Shown: positions 8,565 to 17,943, numbered from the stretch's first letter. The stretch: DNA of 64,000 nt from Candidatus Electrothrix communis (GCA_030644725.1 CP130629.1:434001-498000); one strand, 5' to 3'. Numbers and translations are program-made. Notes: generated by a model from the sequence alone, not told the origin.

Positions 8565-9243
8565 TCCCTTTCCTTTGGCCGGTCTGCTTGATGCCGGAGC
8601 CATCACCGGTATTGTGGTGGCCCTGCTCTACACAGCGGGCTGGTCCTATGCCTATCATTATTTTTCTCTTTTTCATATCAGTTTGACCGAACTGGGGATC
8701 ACCAAGGATACTCTGTTTATTTACAGCCTTTGGGTGCTTACGGACAGCATCCCTGCTCTTGTTTCCTGTTTTGGTACTATCGGGCTTTATTTCCTCCTTC
8801 GTTTTGTCTGGCGTAAGAAGGCTGTTGTCGAGCAGGTAGATCCTGCTGAAGGGGAGGGCGATGAACCGGTTCAGGTGGTTAGGCATCCAGTCTGGCTTTG
8901 GGTGCTCACTCTGGTGGGCTCGCCGCTCTATCTCCTCTTGTTGTTCATCTTTTTTTATCATCTCGGTTCTAAAGAGGGGTGGGATGATTTTTTTCAGCAG
9001 CAGAGAAATGATTTTCCTTCCTATCCACGGGTCAAGGTCTGGCTGAAAGGGGAGCAGAACCTGATGACCGAGGAATGGGCCGGGGGCTGTTATCGCTTGC
9101 TGCTGCGCAATAAGACGCAGTTGTATATTTTTCCGGCGGACGGGATCAGTGAGAAAGCGCCGACAGAGGTGATTCCCAACAGTCGGGTGGATGCGTTACG
9201 GGTGCTGCCTTTGTATCAGAGTTCGGAGGAGTGTCAGTTATAG
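8548..9243 (+). CDS. Membrane protein of unknown function
   Basis: The 231-residue product has three predicted membrane segments (residues about 15-38, 55-85 and 115-140) and a C-terminal soluble domain of about 90 residues on one face. I do not recognise the family. Two ATGs (8545 and 8548) are possible; 8548 is better spaced from GGAGG at 8538-8542. The gene overlaps the 3' end of the secreted-protein gene now split by IS66, so the two were probably translationally coupled. The IS may now reduce its expression by separating it from the upstream promoter. Confidence 0.75.
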   Translation: MQNKNNPFPLAGLLDAGAITGIVVALLYTAGWSYAYHYFSLFHISLTELGITKDTLFIYSLWVLTDSIPALVSCFGTIGLYFLLRFVWRKKAVVEQVDPAEGEGDEPVQVVRHPVWLWVLTLVGSPLYLLLLFIFFYHLGSKEGWDDFFQQQRNDFPSYPRVKVWLKGEQNLMTEEWAGGCYRLLLRNKTQLYIFPADGISEKAPTEVIPNSRVDALRVLPLYQSSEECQL

Positions 9244-9255
9244 GTTTTCATAATG

Positions 9256-9610
9256 CCCTGAAGGGGCTGTATCTATCAGCTCAGGGTAACACCCTGAGTA
9301 CAGGATTCCTTCGGGCTGATTGCACGGGTGTTATCCCGTGCTGTGGAATTGCATAACCCCCTTGGGGTATCGATGAGATGCATCTGAAAAATATCTACGC
9401 CGAAATCGAACGGGAAAAATGCACCTGCGTTTGCAGATGGAAAATTCGGATTCTCTACCGGAATAAGAGAACATAATCGGCAGGCTAAAAGGTTGCAACG
9501 GTGACAAGCCACCCTCTGCCTCCTCCTGGAAATGCTTTTGATAATCACGAGTAAATGGTATGTTATACTCAGAGGGTTGCCCTGAGCTGATATTGAGGAC
9601 CCTTTCAGGG
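9256..9610. repeat. Gene-free element with 45-bp imperfect terminal inverted repeats
   Basis: The left end (from CCCTGAAGGGG at 9256 to about 9300) and the reverse complement of the right end (about 9566-9610) share CCCTGAA, TATCAGCTCAGGG and CTGAGTA blocks, roughly 36 of 45 positions. The interior has further small palindromes (such as CACGGGTGTTATCCCGTG) and a minus-strand frame of 90 codons with no recognisable domain. It resembles a non-autonomous mobile unit. A single related end occurs at 17115-17160 behind moaA. Confidence 0.6.
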
Positions 9611-9729
9611 TTCTTTGGCCTGGAGACCGCCCCGAGGCGACCTAATATACCTGTTTGGGGGACATTCCCGAATATTTCTTTTTTTAAGAAAAAGCATTGA
9701 AAATCTATTAATCACCCAGGAGGATATTT

Positions 9730-11091
9730 ATGATAACACACCGTTTTTTCGCGATGATTTCCCTTTGTCCGTTTCGCATGGTACCGCTGCTGGTTGCCTT
9801 GCTGCTGACGCTACTCTGTTCCGGGATTGCTCTATCCGGCCCTTTACAACTCCATGCTTCCTTTGATAATATTACGATTTATGCTGAACAGCCAGCACCC
9901 CATTATCTGGAAGTCTTGGTGACCGCCTCCCCAGAAGCTGGCACCGTGCGGAAGCGTTTGCCGCTCAATCTTGCCCTGGTCATTGATTCATCAGGTTCCA
10001 TGCGGGATGAGAACAAGCTCGAATCGGTCAAGCAGGCAGCCCTTGCCTTGATGAATCGTCTCCGACCCGAGGACCGGCTCGCCATCATCAGCTATAACAC
10101 CGAGGCCAAGGCGGTACTTCCTTTAAGTCCTGTGCGGATGGAACAGGAGGCTCGATGGTTGGTCCAGTCCCTGCGAGCAGATGGCGGTACCAATCTCGGT
10201 GCCGGACTCATTGAAGGGTATCATCAACTCCGGGAGTTTGTCGGACCAAAAAGTATCAGTCGGGTGCTCCTGCTCTCCGACGGCAAGGCCAATGTGGGTA
10301 TCACTTCCTCAGCTGAGCTTTCTCGTATGGTCTTGCAAGAGGCAGATGCCGGGATCTCCCTGAGTAGCTTTGGCGTGGGGCTGGATTTTAATGAGGACCT
10401 CTTGGCTGCTCTTTCTGAAAGCGGACGGGGAATGTATTATTTTATCGATCGTCCAGAAAGTATGGAGGCAATCCTGGCCAAGGAATTTAATTCCGTTGAG
10501 CGATTGGTTGCAGCGGATATCAAGGCGACCATCACCTTGGCCCCAGACTTGCATATTGAGCAGGTCTTTGCTAATACGTTTGCAGTCAACGGCAATACTG
10601 TCTCTGTTCGTTTCGGGGATCTGGCTGTCGGAGAGCGACGACGTATGCAGATCCGTTTTCAGCCCCAGCAGCGCGGGCCGGGAGCGGTTAATAATGCCGC
10701 GATGGTCCAGGTCGTGTACATGAGTCCCGGCGGTGACGGATCCGGTTCCCTGTCTCAGAGTATCGGGCTAGCCTATATAAAGAGCCAGCAGGCAATAGCG
10801 GGTAACTTGGACAAGGGGATTGCCGAGCGGTCTGCTGTTTTTGAAGCGCATCTTGCCCGCAAGGAAGCAGCTCTGGCTGTTGACCGAGGAGAAACAAAAC
10901 GCGCTGACAGTATCTTGGATTTGGTCAAGAAGAAAATCGAAGGTCTTGCGGGTTCCAGCAGTCGGGTGCAGCAGGAGGTCTCGGAGATGGAGAGCTATCA
11001 GAAGGGTCTTGAGCAGCCCATGCCCGCTCGCGAACGGGCCTTGATGCAGAAGCGGGTCAAGCATAAGAGTCAGGCCATTGAGGGCTGCTGA
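9730..11091 (+). CDS. Secreted von Willebrand factor A domain protein
   Basis: The 453-residue product has a long signal peptide or anchor (residues about 1-37), a short beta-rich stretch, and a VWA domain (about 75-250). A perfect MIDAS is visible: DSSGSM, then T in DGGTNLGAG, then D in LLLSDGKANVG. A C-terminal helical region follows (about 345-450). VWA domains bind ligands through a divalent metal, and the domain order resembles the YfbK-type VWA proteins found in the cell envelope. The ribosome-binding site is strong (CCAGGAGGATATTT). The following gene is 200 bases away. Partner and function are not evident. Confidence 0.88.
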   Translation: MITHRFFAMISLCPFRMVPLLVALLLTLLCSGIALSGPLQLHASFDNITIYAEQPAPHYLEVLVTASPEAGTVRKRLPLNLALVIDSSGSMRDENKLESVKQAALALMNRLRPEDRLAIISYNTEAKAVLPLSPVRMEQEARWLVQSLRADGGTNLGAGLIEGYHQLREFVGPKSISRVLLLSDGKANVGITSSAELSRMVLQEADAGISLSSFGVGLDFNEDLLAALSESGRGMYYFIDRPESMEAILAKEFNSVERLVAADIKATITLAPDLHIEQVFANTFAVNGNTVSVRFGDLAVGERRRMQIRFQPQQRGPGAVNNAAMVQVVYMSPGGDGSGSLSQSIGLAYIKSQQAIAGNLDKGIAERSAVFEAHLARKEAALAVDRGETKRADSILDLVKKKIEGLAGSSSRVQQEVSEMESYQKGLEQPMPARERALMQKRVKHKSQAIEGC

Positions 11092-11292
11092 AGCCGGATT
11101 GTTCGTTTTTTTGCCGCAGAAATACGCCCTGATGATCTCTTCACGCAAACATATTTTGCAAGGAATTGCTTGACGACATAAAATATAACAGAATATTTTC
11201 AGGGGCACCTTGGAAGGCAGTATACTTCGGCCGGATTGACTCCGGCATTCTTTTGAAGGCCCATCAAAGTAAATTTCGTGTGAGGAAATGTC

Positions 11293-11916
11293 ATGTGGAG
11301 AAATATCATTATGATATGCGGCTTGCTCTTGCTTGTCGGGGGGATGTATCTTGCCTACGGCGGGTTGAAAAAATCCGTCCCGGAACGAATGACGGTTGCT
11401 GAATTCGCGATAGATGATCGTTCTCCCGGAGCAGTCCTGCTGACCGATGCCAGGTTGAATCTGCTCAAAGCAGTCGTTGTGACGGAAGGGGAAGAGGGGA
11501 AGATAAAGAAGCTCTATGTGCCTATTGAATCTATAGAGTTTCTTCAGGAGGACAAGATTGACCTACTCCTTGATACAAATGATGAAAAGCTGCTGCGGAT
11601 TGCTTCGGAGCTCTATCAGATGAATAAGGAAGAGCAGATGAAGCATGTGGTCTATCATCGTAACACCTTGCTCCATGAAATAGAGCTCTCCGGGATCATG
11701 CTTGATAAAGCCTCTATGCGGGCAAGTCGGTTGCGTGAGATCAGTACCGTTGTTCCGGATCTGGCTGATGATTTTTTTGTCCTCCGGCATCATGCAAAGG
11801 TTAATTTGATTCGAAGCCTGGTTATCTCGGTGCTCGGTCTCTTTGTCCTTATCTTTGGCTTATTCCGTGATGAAAAAGTCGATCCTTCCCCTGAAATTGA
11901 TTCCGCTCCAGCCTGA
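11293..11916 (+). CDS. Membrane protein of unknown function with two terminal membrane spans
   Basis: The 207-residue product has a hydrophobic N-terminus (about residues 4-24), a soluble middle of about 145 residues rich in charged amino acids, and a C-terminal membrane span (about 172-190). The middle would therefore face the periplasm or cytoplasm as a loop. The ribosome-binding site GAGG precedes the ATG at 11293. I recognise no family. Confidence 0.7.
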   Translation: MWRNIIMICGLLLLVGGMYLAYGGLKKSVPERMTVAEFAIDDRSPGAVLLTDARLNLLKAVVVTEGEEGKIKKLYVPIESIEFLQEDKIDLLLDTNDEKLLRIASELYQMNKEEQMKHVVYHRNTLLHEIELSGIMLDKASMRASRLREISTVVPDLADDFFVLRHHAKVNLIRSLVISVLGLFVLIFGLFRDEKVDPSPEIDSAPA

Positions 11917-12014
11917 TCAAGCTGCTTTAGCAGCGTACGTGCAAGAATATTTCAACTTTGCTCTCCTGTCCGCTTGGGACGGGGGATTATTTTCTGGATT
12001 TATATTATTATATT

Positions 12015-12671
12015 ATGAAAGTAGCAATTTTTAGCGATACCCATACCTCACATTGGAAAGTCAAGATCCCTGATGCAGATATACTCATTTTTGCCGGTGA
12101 TATGACCCATTGCAGAACTGATCGTGAGGTAGCTGATTTTAATGATTTCCTGCGTAGCGTGCCCCATAAGCATAAAGTCGTGGTTGCTGGTAATCACGAT
12201 CATAGACTTACCGATGATCCAGAAAAGGCCAAATATCTTCTCTCGGCGGCCATATACCTTCAGGATGAAGCTGTTGTCATTGAGGGGATAACCATCTACG
12301 GGGCACCTTGGAATCCGCTTTTTAATGATTATGCCTGTGATGCCTTTTCCTTGCCGCGCGGCAAGGTGCTGAAAAAAAAATGGGATATGATCCCATCGGG
12401 TATTGATATTTTGGTAACCCATACGCCGCCGTCCGGTATTCTTGACCGCAACGGCCCGGTTTCGCACGGCTGTACGGACTTAGCAGCCGCTGTTGCAACC
12501 CTTAAGCCGAAATACCATATTTTTGGTCATATCCATAATCGACACGGCGCGGTCAAGCACGGTGAGACATGGTACATCAATGGCAATGTTCAGGGAAAAA
12601 ACGGCGTGCTCCGTTCTCCGCTCTTGCTTGATTATAATTCTGGAGAAATTTTGGAGGAAAAAAGAGGATAG
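12015..12671 (+). CDS. Calcineurin-like metallophosphoesterase
   Basis: The 218-residue product has all five metallophosphoesterase blocks: SDTH near the start, FAGD, GNHD, VTHTPP and GHIHNRHG. These bind two metal ions and hydrolyse phosphate esters. The arrangement is closest to the MPPED/239FB-like cytosolic group, and the natural substrate is unknown. The frame is open from 11958, but the ATG at 12015 starts MKVAIFSDTH as expected for the fold. The upstream site is AT-rich with no strong ribosome-binding site. Confidence 0.87.
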   Translation: MKVAIFSDTHTSHWKVKIPDADILIFAGDMTHCRTDREVADFNDFLRSVPHKHKVVVAGNHDHRLTDDPEKAKYLLSAAIYLQDEAVVIEGITIYGAPWNPLFNDYACDAFSLPRGKVLKKKWDMIPSGIDILVTHTPPSGILDRNGPVSHGCTDLAAAVATLKPKYHIFGHIHNRHGAVKHGETWYINGNVQGKNGVLRSPLLLDYNSGEILEEKRG

Positions 12672-12824
12672 GCGAGAAGAGGGCGGGATAACCGGTTACG
12701 TTTCTTGTTGAAAATATCAATCGACCCTGTTAGTTTGCTTATGGTGATGAACAGTGCAGGTTTATTATGCAAACTTATGCATTTCGGAACCTGTCTTTGA
12801 TGAATCATAAGCATGGAGGTTTTG

Positions 12825-13226
12825 ATGAAGTTTTTTATCTGGCTCATGAGTTGTTTTGCCCTGTTGCTGTTGAACGGCTGCTATTATCCCGGCCATCCTC
12901 CTCAGCATCCTCCTGTCACCCCGCCTCCTGTTGTCACTCCACCTCCTGTTGTCACTCCACCTCCGGGTGTCTGCGGAGGTATAGCAGGATGGGGCTGTCC
13001 TTCAGGGCAGTACTGTGATTTTGGCCGTGGTCAGTGTAATATGCTGGATGCCCAGGGGACCTGCAAGACGAGACCGGAAATGTGTCCGCGCATTTATAAA
13101 CCTGTTTGCGGCTGCGACGGCAGGACCTATGGAAATCGTTGCGAGGCTCAGCGGGCCGGTGCCACTATCAGGCATAAAGGACCATGTAGGATTGTACGTC
13201 CCGTTCATCCGATCAGGCATCGGTAG
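12825..13226 (+). CDS. Kazal-type protease-inhibitor-like lipoprotein
   Basis: The product is about 133 residues. It has a lipoprotein signal peptide ending in the lipobox LNGC, a proline-rich spacer made of repeated PPPVVT units, and a Cys-rich region. That region includes the Kazal signature CPRIYKPVCGCDGRTYGNRC followed by ...C. Kazal domains inhibit serine proteases, so an outer-membrane-anchored inhibitor against foreign proteases is plausible. The ATG at 12825 is used because GGAGG lies 7 bases upstream; the ATG at 12813 overlaps that site. An 18-bp DNA repeat underlies the proline spacer. Confidence 0.88.
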   Translation: MKFFIWLMSCFALLLLNGCYYPGHPPQHPPVTPPPVVTPPPVVTPPPGVCGGIAGWGCPSGQYCDFGRGQCNMLDAQGTCKTRPEMCPRIYKPVCGCDGRTYGNRCEAQRAGATIRHKGPCRIVRPVHPIRHR

Positions 13227-13376
13227 GAAAGATCAGGCCGAAGTCTGTTTGGCACTGAGTTCTAGGGGCAATCCTGGTAGTAGGGGCACGATGCGCCGTG
13301 GCCCATCCAGCACCTTGCAAGAATGACAATTTCGTAATAGAAAGGGCAGGCCTCTGTGGTCTGTCCTTTTTGTATT

Positions 13377-14234
13377 TTACAACCTCGTCTTGATAACCTG
13401 AGCAAGCCGAACAAATTCTTCCAAGGTCAGCTGCTCTGCCCGGACTGTGGGGAGAAGTTTGGCTTCTGCAACACATTCTCTTAACGCATCCTTACTGAGT
13501 AAGCCAGTGGCGGCAAGTCCGTTGAGCAGGGTTTTTCGTCGTTGACCAAAGGTGTTGTTAATAATGGTCTTGAGGAGCTTGCGATCAAACACCCCCAATG
13601 CGGCTGCTCTTGCTGGCAGGGGATGAAAGGAGAGCCGAATCACCGCAGAGTCCACCTTGGGTCGAGGATGAAATTCTTCCGGTCCTACATGCATGAGCAT
13701 CTTCACCGTTGCAACAGTTTCCAGCATCACCGTGGGTACTCCGTATGCCTTGGTCCCCGGTTGAGCAAGCAAGCGCAGGGCCACCTCTTTTTGGAGCATG
13801 ACCACAACAAAGTCGATCAGGTCGTGGTGCTCAATAAGCTTGAAAAGAAAGGGTGAGGAAATGGAATAGGGCAGGTTGGCAACAATTTTCAAACGCTTTC
13901 CCCCTGAGAGGCGCACCAGCTCGTTGAAATCCGTTTTAAGGACATCCTGATGGATCAATCGGACATTATCCGGGAGATTTCCCTGTTCCTCGTGGAGACG
14001 GATGATTCCGGAATCAGCCTCCAATCCCAGAACTTGGCCCGCAGCGTCGGCCAAGGGGCCTGTTAGGGCTCCCAGTCCTACCCCGACTTCCAGCACGGTA
14101 TCCTCTTTACTGAGTTCGGAAAAATCAACAATGCGTTCCGCTGTGTGTTGGTGAACAAGAAAGTTCTGCCCTAATTTCTTTGATGCTGCCAGTCCTTGTT
14201 TTTTGAGGAGGATTCTGCTCTTCTGATACACCAT
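13377..14234 (-). CDS. rsmA: 16S rRNA dimethyladenosine transferase
   Basis: RsmA (KsgA) dimethylates two adjacent adenines near the 3' end of 16S rRNA. The 285-residue product shows the family start KKLGQNFL, the SAM-binding VLEVGVGLGALTGPL, the catalytic NLPYSISSPFLFKL, and HPRPKVDSAVIRL. It is the last gene of a minus-strand run tsaD - DUF2062 - rsmA with gaps under 20 bases, probably one operon. Confidence 0.95.
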   Translation of the reverse strand: MVYQKSRILLKKQGLAASKKLGQNFLVHQHTAERIVDFSELSKEDTVLEVGVGLGALTGPLADAAGQVLGLEADSGIIRLHEEQGNLPDNVRLIHQDVLKTDFNELVRLSGGKRLKIVANLPYSISSPFLFKLIEHHDLIDFVVVMLQKEVALRLLAQPGTKAYGVPTVMLETVATVKMLMHVGPEEFHPRPKVDSAVIRLSFHPLPARAAALGVFDRKLLKTIINNTFGQRRKTLLNGLAATGLLSKDALRECVAEAKLLPTVRAEQLTLEEFVRLAQVIKTRL

Positions 14235-14249
14235 AGCCTTATGTTTGCC

Positions 14250-14765
14250 TTATTTTTTTTTATTATTGAGTTTTTGTTTCCGTAGGCGGTGAGCCCGAAG
14301 AGTGCGAAAGAATTTAAGGGCGAAAAAATAACTGATAAGACCAGCCGGGATACCTATCAATACTCCTCCGGTGAGCAGGACGGTGATGGTTTTGATCCCG
14401 AGATGGCTGAACGAGGCAATACCGTTAACCAGGCCTTCATTACTGATAGCCAGCAGCACCTCTTCCAGATGTTCCCAGGAAATCCTGCCGGGCAGAACGG
14501 CATTACCCAGTTTCCAGGTGATGTAATATTGGGGCATAAAGGTCAGCGGGTTGCTGATCATCGTGCCCGCAATAACTGCGGCAAGGGTGCTGACTCGAAA
14601 GGTCATGCTGAGAGGAATGATTAGGAGTGTCTGGATAGGCACCAGTGGCAAGACCCCCATGAAAACCCCAAAGGCGAACCCCCTGGCCAGATAGACCGGA
14701 TCCCCTTTCAGGCGTCGTATCTGTAAAAAATAATATCTGGGCAGGCGAAAGATATTTCGTAGCAT
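14250..14765 (-). CDS. DUF2062 membrane protein
   Basis: The 171-residue product has several hydrophobic segments and the DUF2062 hallmarks: GFAFGVFMGVLP near the N-terminus, then the conserved TMISNPLTFMPQYY motif. The C-terminus is strongly basic. The family's biochemical role is not established. It sits between tsaD and rsmA, 13 and 15 bases away, suggesting cotranscription. Confidence 0.85.
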   Translation of the reverse strand: MLRNIFRLPRYYFLQIRRLKGDPVYLARGFAFGVFMGVLPLVPIQTLLIIPLSMTFRVSTLAAVIAGTMISNPLTFMPQYYITWKLGNAVLPGRISWEHLEEVLLAISNEGLVNGIASFSHLGIKTITVLLTGGVLIGIPAGLISYFFALKFFRTLRAHRLRKQKLNNKKK

Positions 14766-14778
14766 AATCAGTTCAGCG

Positions 14779-15801
14779 TTAGTTCAACGGGGAGCGGGAA
14801 AAAGCATCAGCATCCAGGGCAACCGTGGAGCCCATGGCAAACTGAAAATAACCAGCCAGGCCGATCATTGCTGCATTATCAGTACAATATTCAGGAGACG
14901 GGGTGAAGCAGCGCAGGCCCTCTTCGGTACAGCGGGCCTTGAGCTGCTGGCGTAGCTTTGTATTGGCAGCAACACCGCCGCCGATGACGACCTGTCTATG
15001 ACCGGCTTTCTCGGCAGCATAAAGGGTTTTTTCTACCAGCACATCCACCACTGCCTGTTCAAAAGAGGCGCAGATGTCTTCAATGGGGACAGGATTGTTT
15101 TTTTGTCGGCATTTATGCACATAATTCGCCACTGAGGTCTTGAGGCCGCTGAAGCTGAAATCAAGGCTTTCTTTGTCCAGCCAGGCACGGGGGAAAGGAA
15201 TTGCGTTTGCATTGCCCTGATGGGCCAGTTTGCTGACCATCGGTCCACCGGGATAGCCCAGGCCCAGCAGCTTCGCCACCTTATCAAAGGCCTCCCCGGC
15301 TGCATCATCACGGGTGCGCCCAAGCAGACGGAACTCGGTTGTGCTGTCCACAGCAAAGAGCGAGGTGTTGCCGCCAGAGACCACCAGGGCGGTATAGGGA
15401 AATAGAGGCCGGTCCTCTTCTTTTTCCAGCAGAATAGCCAGTAGATGCCCGGTCAGATGATCCACACCAGTGCAGGGGATCTGCTGAACCAGAGCCACTG
15501 CCTTGGCAAAGGTGAATCCCACCAGGAGAGACCCGACCAGGCCCGGTCCTTGGGTGGCTGCAATCAGATCAATATCCTGAAGAGACACGCCAGCTTCAGC
15601 CAAGGCTTGGTTCACCACCGGCCAGATTGCTTCGATATGGCAGCGGGAGGCCAATTCCGGGACAATGCCGCCAAACTGGGCATGCACCTCGAACTGGCTA
15701 CTGATCACATTGGACAAAACCCTGGAAAAAACCCGGCGATCGGCTTCAAGGACAGCTGCCGCAGTGTCATCGCAAGAACTTTCTATAGCAAGTATAAGCA
15801 T
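14779..15801 (-). CDS. tsaD: tRNA N6-adenosine threonylcarbamoyltransferase
   Basis: TsaD transfers threonylcarbamoyl to A37 of ANN-decoding tRNAs. The 340-residue product is full length and shows the ASKHA-fold start LAIESSCDDTAAAV, the metal-binding DHLTGH, SGGNTSLF, the FSGLKTSV block and GGGVAANTKLRQ. It opens a minus-strand operon with the DUF2062 gene and rsmA, and is divergent from moaA across 202 bases. Confidence 0.96.
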   Translation of the reverse strand: MLILAIESSCDDTAAAVLEADRRVFSRVLSNVISSQFEVHAQFGGIVPELASRCHIEAIWPVVNQALAEAGVSLQDIDLIAATQGPGLVGSLLVGFTFAKAVALVQQIPCTGVDHLTGHLLAILLEKEEDRPLFPYTALVVSGGNTSLFAVDSTTEFRLLGRTRDDAAGEAFDKVAKLLGLGYPGGPMVSKLAHQGNANAIPFPRAWLDKESLDFSFSGLKTSVANYVHKCRQKNNPVPIEDICASFEQAVVDVLVEKTLYAAEKAGHRQVVIGGGVAANTKLRQQLKARCTEEGLRCFTPSPEYCTDNAAMIGLAGYFQFAMGSTVALDADAFSRSPLN

Positions 15802-16003
15802 AGGAATGAAGAGGATATATGTTCTATATAAGAAAGCCGGAAGTTGTCAGGCGGAAGTTTTCAGATTAAGGGGCGACAGGAACAGCAAATCCTTTCGCAA
15901 AGAGGTGCATTGCTTTTTCCTGTCCGACTTGTAATACTGTACAGTATAAGAATATCAAGCTGGTTTATACGTCAAAATCCAATAAGGTCAATATTAAAAA
16001 AAT

Positions 16004-17062
16004 ATGCATGCAAGAAAAAACAGCTTGTCCAACGTTGAGTCGTCGGACAGTACGGAATTAAAGGATTTGTTTTCCAGGACCGTTTCGTATCTGCGTCTGT
16101 CTCTGACTGATCGTTGTAATCTGAAATGCCTTTACTGTGTACCGGAAAAGGATCGTTCCGAATGTTCTTCCCGTCTTGATCATAATGAGCTGCTCAGCTA
16201 TGAGGAGCTGCTGCGGGTTGTGCGGGTGGCTGTTTCTCTGGGAATCTCCAAATTGCGTCTCACCGGAGGGGAACCGCTTGTCCGCAGAGACATCATGCAT
16301 TTTATAGACCAATTGGCCGGAATTGACAACCTCAACGATATAAGAATAACAACGAATGGGGTTCTGCTGGAAAAATTCGCAGAGCCCTTGGCTGCCGCTG
16401 GTATCAGGAAGATTAATATTAGTCTGGATACGCTGAAGCCGGAGCGGTTTGAGCGCATTACCGGGGTGGACTGTTTTGCCCAGGTTTGGAAGGGCATTGA
16501 GCGGGCCCTGGCCGCTGGTTTTTCCCCAATCAAGTTGAACACGGTGGTTATGCGGGGCATTAATGATGATGAACTGGGCGATTTTGTCAGGATGTCGCAG
16601 GAAACATCGATGCAGATCCGTTTTATCGAATTTATGCCCATCGGCTCCTCTTCAAGCTGGGATAAAAAGGCCTATATGTCCTCGGATCAGATCATGGACC
16701 GCATCAGTGAGCTGGGAGAGTTGATCCCGATGTCTAAGGGAAGGGCTGATGGGCCAGCATCCATGTTTAAGATTGGGCAGGGTGCCAAGGGAAGGATCGG
16801 TTTTATCAGTCCGATCAGTCACCGCTTCTGTGAACACTGCAACCGGCTGCGTTTGACCTCTGAGGGGATGCTTCGTTCCTGCCTGCTTGATGACCGGGAG
16901 ACCGACCTTCGGTCGGTTCTCCGCCGGGGAGGCTCTGAGCAGGATATTCAGCAGGCCCTGGTGGACGCTGTTCGCAATAAACCCAAAGGGCATCAGATGG
17001 AGGAGCGGCTCAAGAACCAAGGCGAGAATTGTCATGGGCGGATGTCGCGTATTGGGGGCTGA
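16004..17062 (+). CDS. moaA: GTP 3',8-cyclase (molybdenum cofactor synthesis)
   Basis: MoaA is a radical SAM enzyme that starts molybdopterin synthesis from GTP. The radical SAM cluster motif is CNLKCLYC, followed by LRLTGGEPLVRRD. The second Fe-S cluster ligands are in FCEHCNRLRLT...LRSCL. The C-terminus ends in the Gly-Gly tail (MSRIGG) that the enzyme needs. The 352-residue length is slightly long because of an N-terminal extension before LFSRTVSYLRLS. An alternative internal start is possible. Confidence 0.95.
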   Translation: MHARKNSLSNVESSDSTELKDLFSRTVSYLRLSLTDRCNLKCLYCVPEKDRSECSSRLDHNELLSYEELLRVVRVAVSLGISKLRLTGGEPLVRRDIMHFIDQLAGIDNLNDIRITTNGVLLEKFAEPLAAAGIRKINISLDTLKPERFERITGVDCFAQVWKGIERALAAGFSPIKLNTVVMRGINDDELGDFVRMSQETSMQIRFIEFMPIGSSSSWDKKAYMSSDQIMDRISELGELIPMSKGRADGPASMFKIGQGAKGRIGFISPISHRFCEHCNRLRLTSEGMLRSCLLDDRETDLRSVLRRGGSEQDIQQALVDAVRNKPKGHQMEERLKNQGENCHGRMSRIGG

Positions 17063-17114
17063 TGAAGTTGCGTAGGTCTTGATTGAGTGCAACGAAATCA
17101 GACTGATGCCGATG

Positions 17115-17160
17115 CCCTGAAAGGGCAAGAGATACCAGCCCAGGGGAACACCCTGGGCAA
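17115..17160. repeat. Single copy of the CCCTGAAAGG repeat end
   Basis: This 46-base block runs from CCCTGAAAGGGC to CACCCTGGGC. It matches the terminal repeat of the element at 9256-9610 in order and spacing (CCCTGAA, then CAGC-CAGGG, then AACACCCTG). It lies directly after moaA. A shorter relative, CCCTGAAGGG...TTCAGG, occurs at 61221. It is an interspersed palindromic repeat, not a typical terminator, because no T-run follows. Confidence 0.55.
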
Positions 17161-17178
17161 GCCTGTTCCCCTGATTTT

Positions 17179-17487
17179 CTAAAATGCAGCAGGTTTACTC
17201 TGTGGCTTTTTGGTTCGACGCCCCGGCTTGACCAGAATTTCCAAATAAAAAGATTCCAGTTCTTTTGTTTCGGCCTGAGAAATGTATTTGTTAATTTCAG
17301 CCGGATGAATCACTTCACATGTTGCCTCGTCAGCACCAAAGCGACAGTCAAAATCCCAAAAATCGACATCTTTGGGGAGCGGTTTTCTCCGCTCTCTTTT
17401 TATATATTTTTTCACCTCGTATTTGATGGCTTCAACAAGTCGTGGCAGTTTGATTTTTGGATGGGTCAATATAAACGTTTTTTTCAT
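17179..17487 (-). CDS. Small conserved protein (DUF6172-like)
   Basis: The 102-residue cytoplasmic protein begins MKKTFILTHPKIKLPRLVEA and contains KKYIKRERRKPLP and FWDFDCRFG. I recognise this from memory as the DUF6172 family. No catalytic motif or known function is apparent. It is convergent with moaA and separated from it by a palindromic repeat. Confidence 0.65.
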   Translation of the reverse strand: MKKTFILTHPKIKLPRLVEAIKYEVKKYIKRERRKPLPKDVDFWDFDCRFGADEATCEVIHPAEINKYISQAETKELESFYLEILVKPGRRTKKPQSKPAAF

Positions 17488-17943
17488 AGTTATTCACATA
17501 AAGTGGGAAGTGGAAAATGCGTTGATTTGCTGGGCTGGAGATTATCTGCACAATGTAGGGGCTGGTCCCTGTGTCTGCCCGGTATATAAGGGCGAACATA
17601 GAGGTTCGGGTCCTACCGCGCCCGGCATAAAGGGTAAGATCTTATCAGAGTCCGTTCTATCGAATATTTTGAAACGGAACTGCCAAGTATAACTTAATTA
17701 CTAGCTGATGGCAAGGGTTGTAGCAGGAAGAGAAGGGTGGAAGGCAGACTCTGGGGCTGATATCTGACAAAGAATGGTGAGTGAAAATGCAAGGGTTCAG
17801 GCTTGCCTATTTTCTTGTTTACCGTATACTGCCTCCCGGAATATATTCTATTTTTTGGCCTCAAGGTTTTTTTTTGCCTGTTCCATATTTTTCACAACAA
17901 GGCAATGTCTAACCCTTCAAGAGAATTCCTTTAAGAGAACCCT
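17488..17943. other. Intergenic region with palindromic repeats
   Basis: This stretch holds no convincing gene. At about 17580-17640 it has a GC-rich palindromic segment (GGGCGAACATAGAGGTTCGGGTCC followed, after a short gap, by GCGCCCGGC) like other dispersed repeats here. The rest is AT-rich. A 65-codon plus-strand frame at 17774-17971 has no coding signature. Confidence 0.4.

Noticed and set aside
9276-9548. 90-codon minus-strand ORF inside the inverted-repeat element
   Set aside because: Its codons cover internal palindromes, there is no ribosome-binding site, and it shows no domain.
17590-17640. tRNA-like GGTTCGGGTCC segment
   Set aside because: No acceptor or anticodon stem can be drawn around it; it matches the palindromic intergenic repeats instead.
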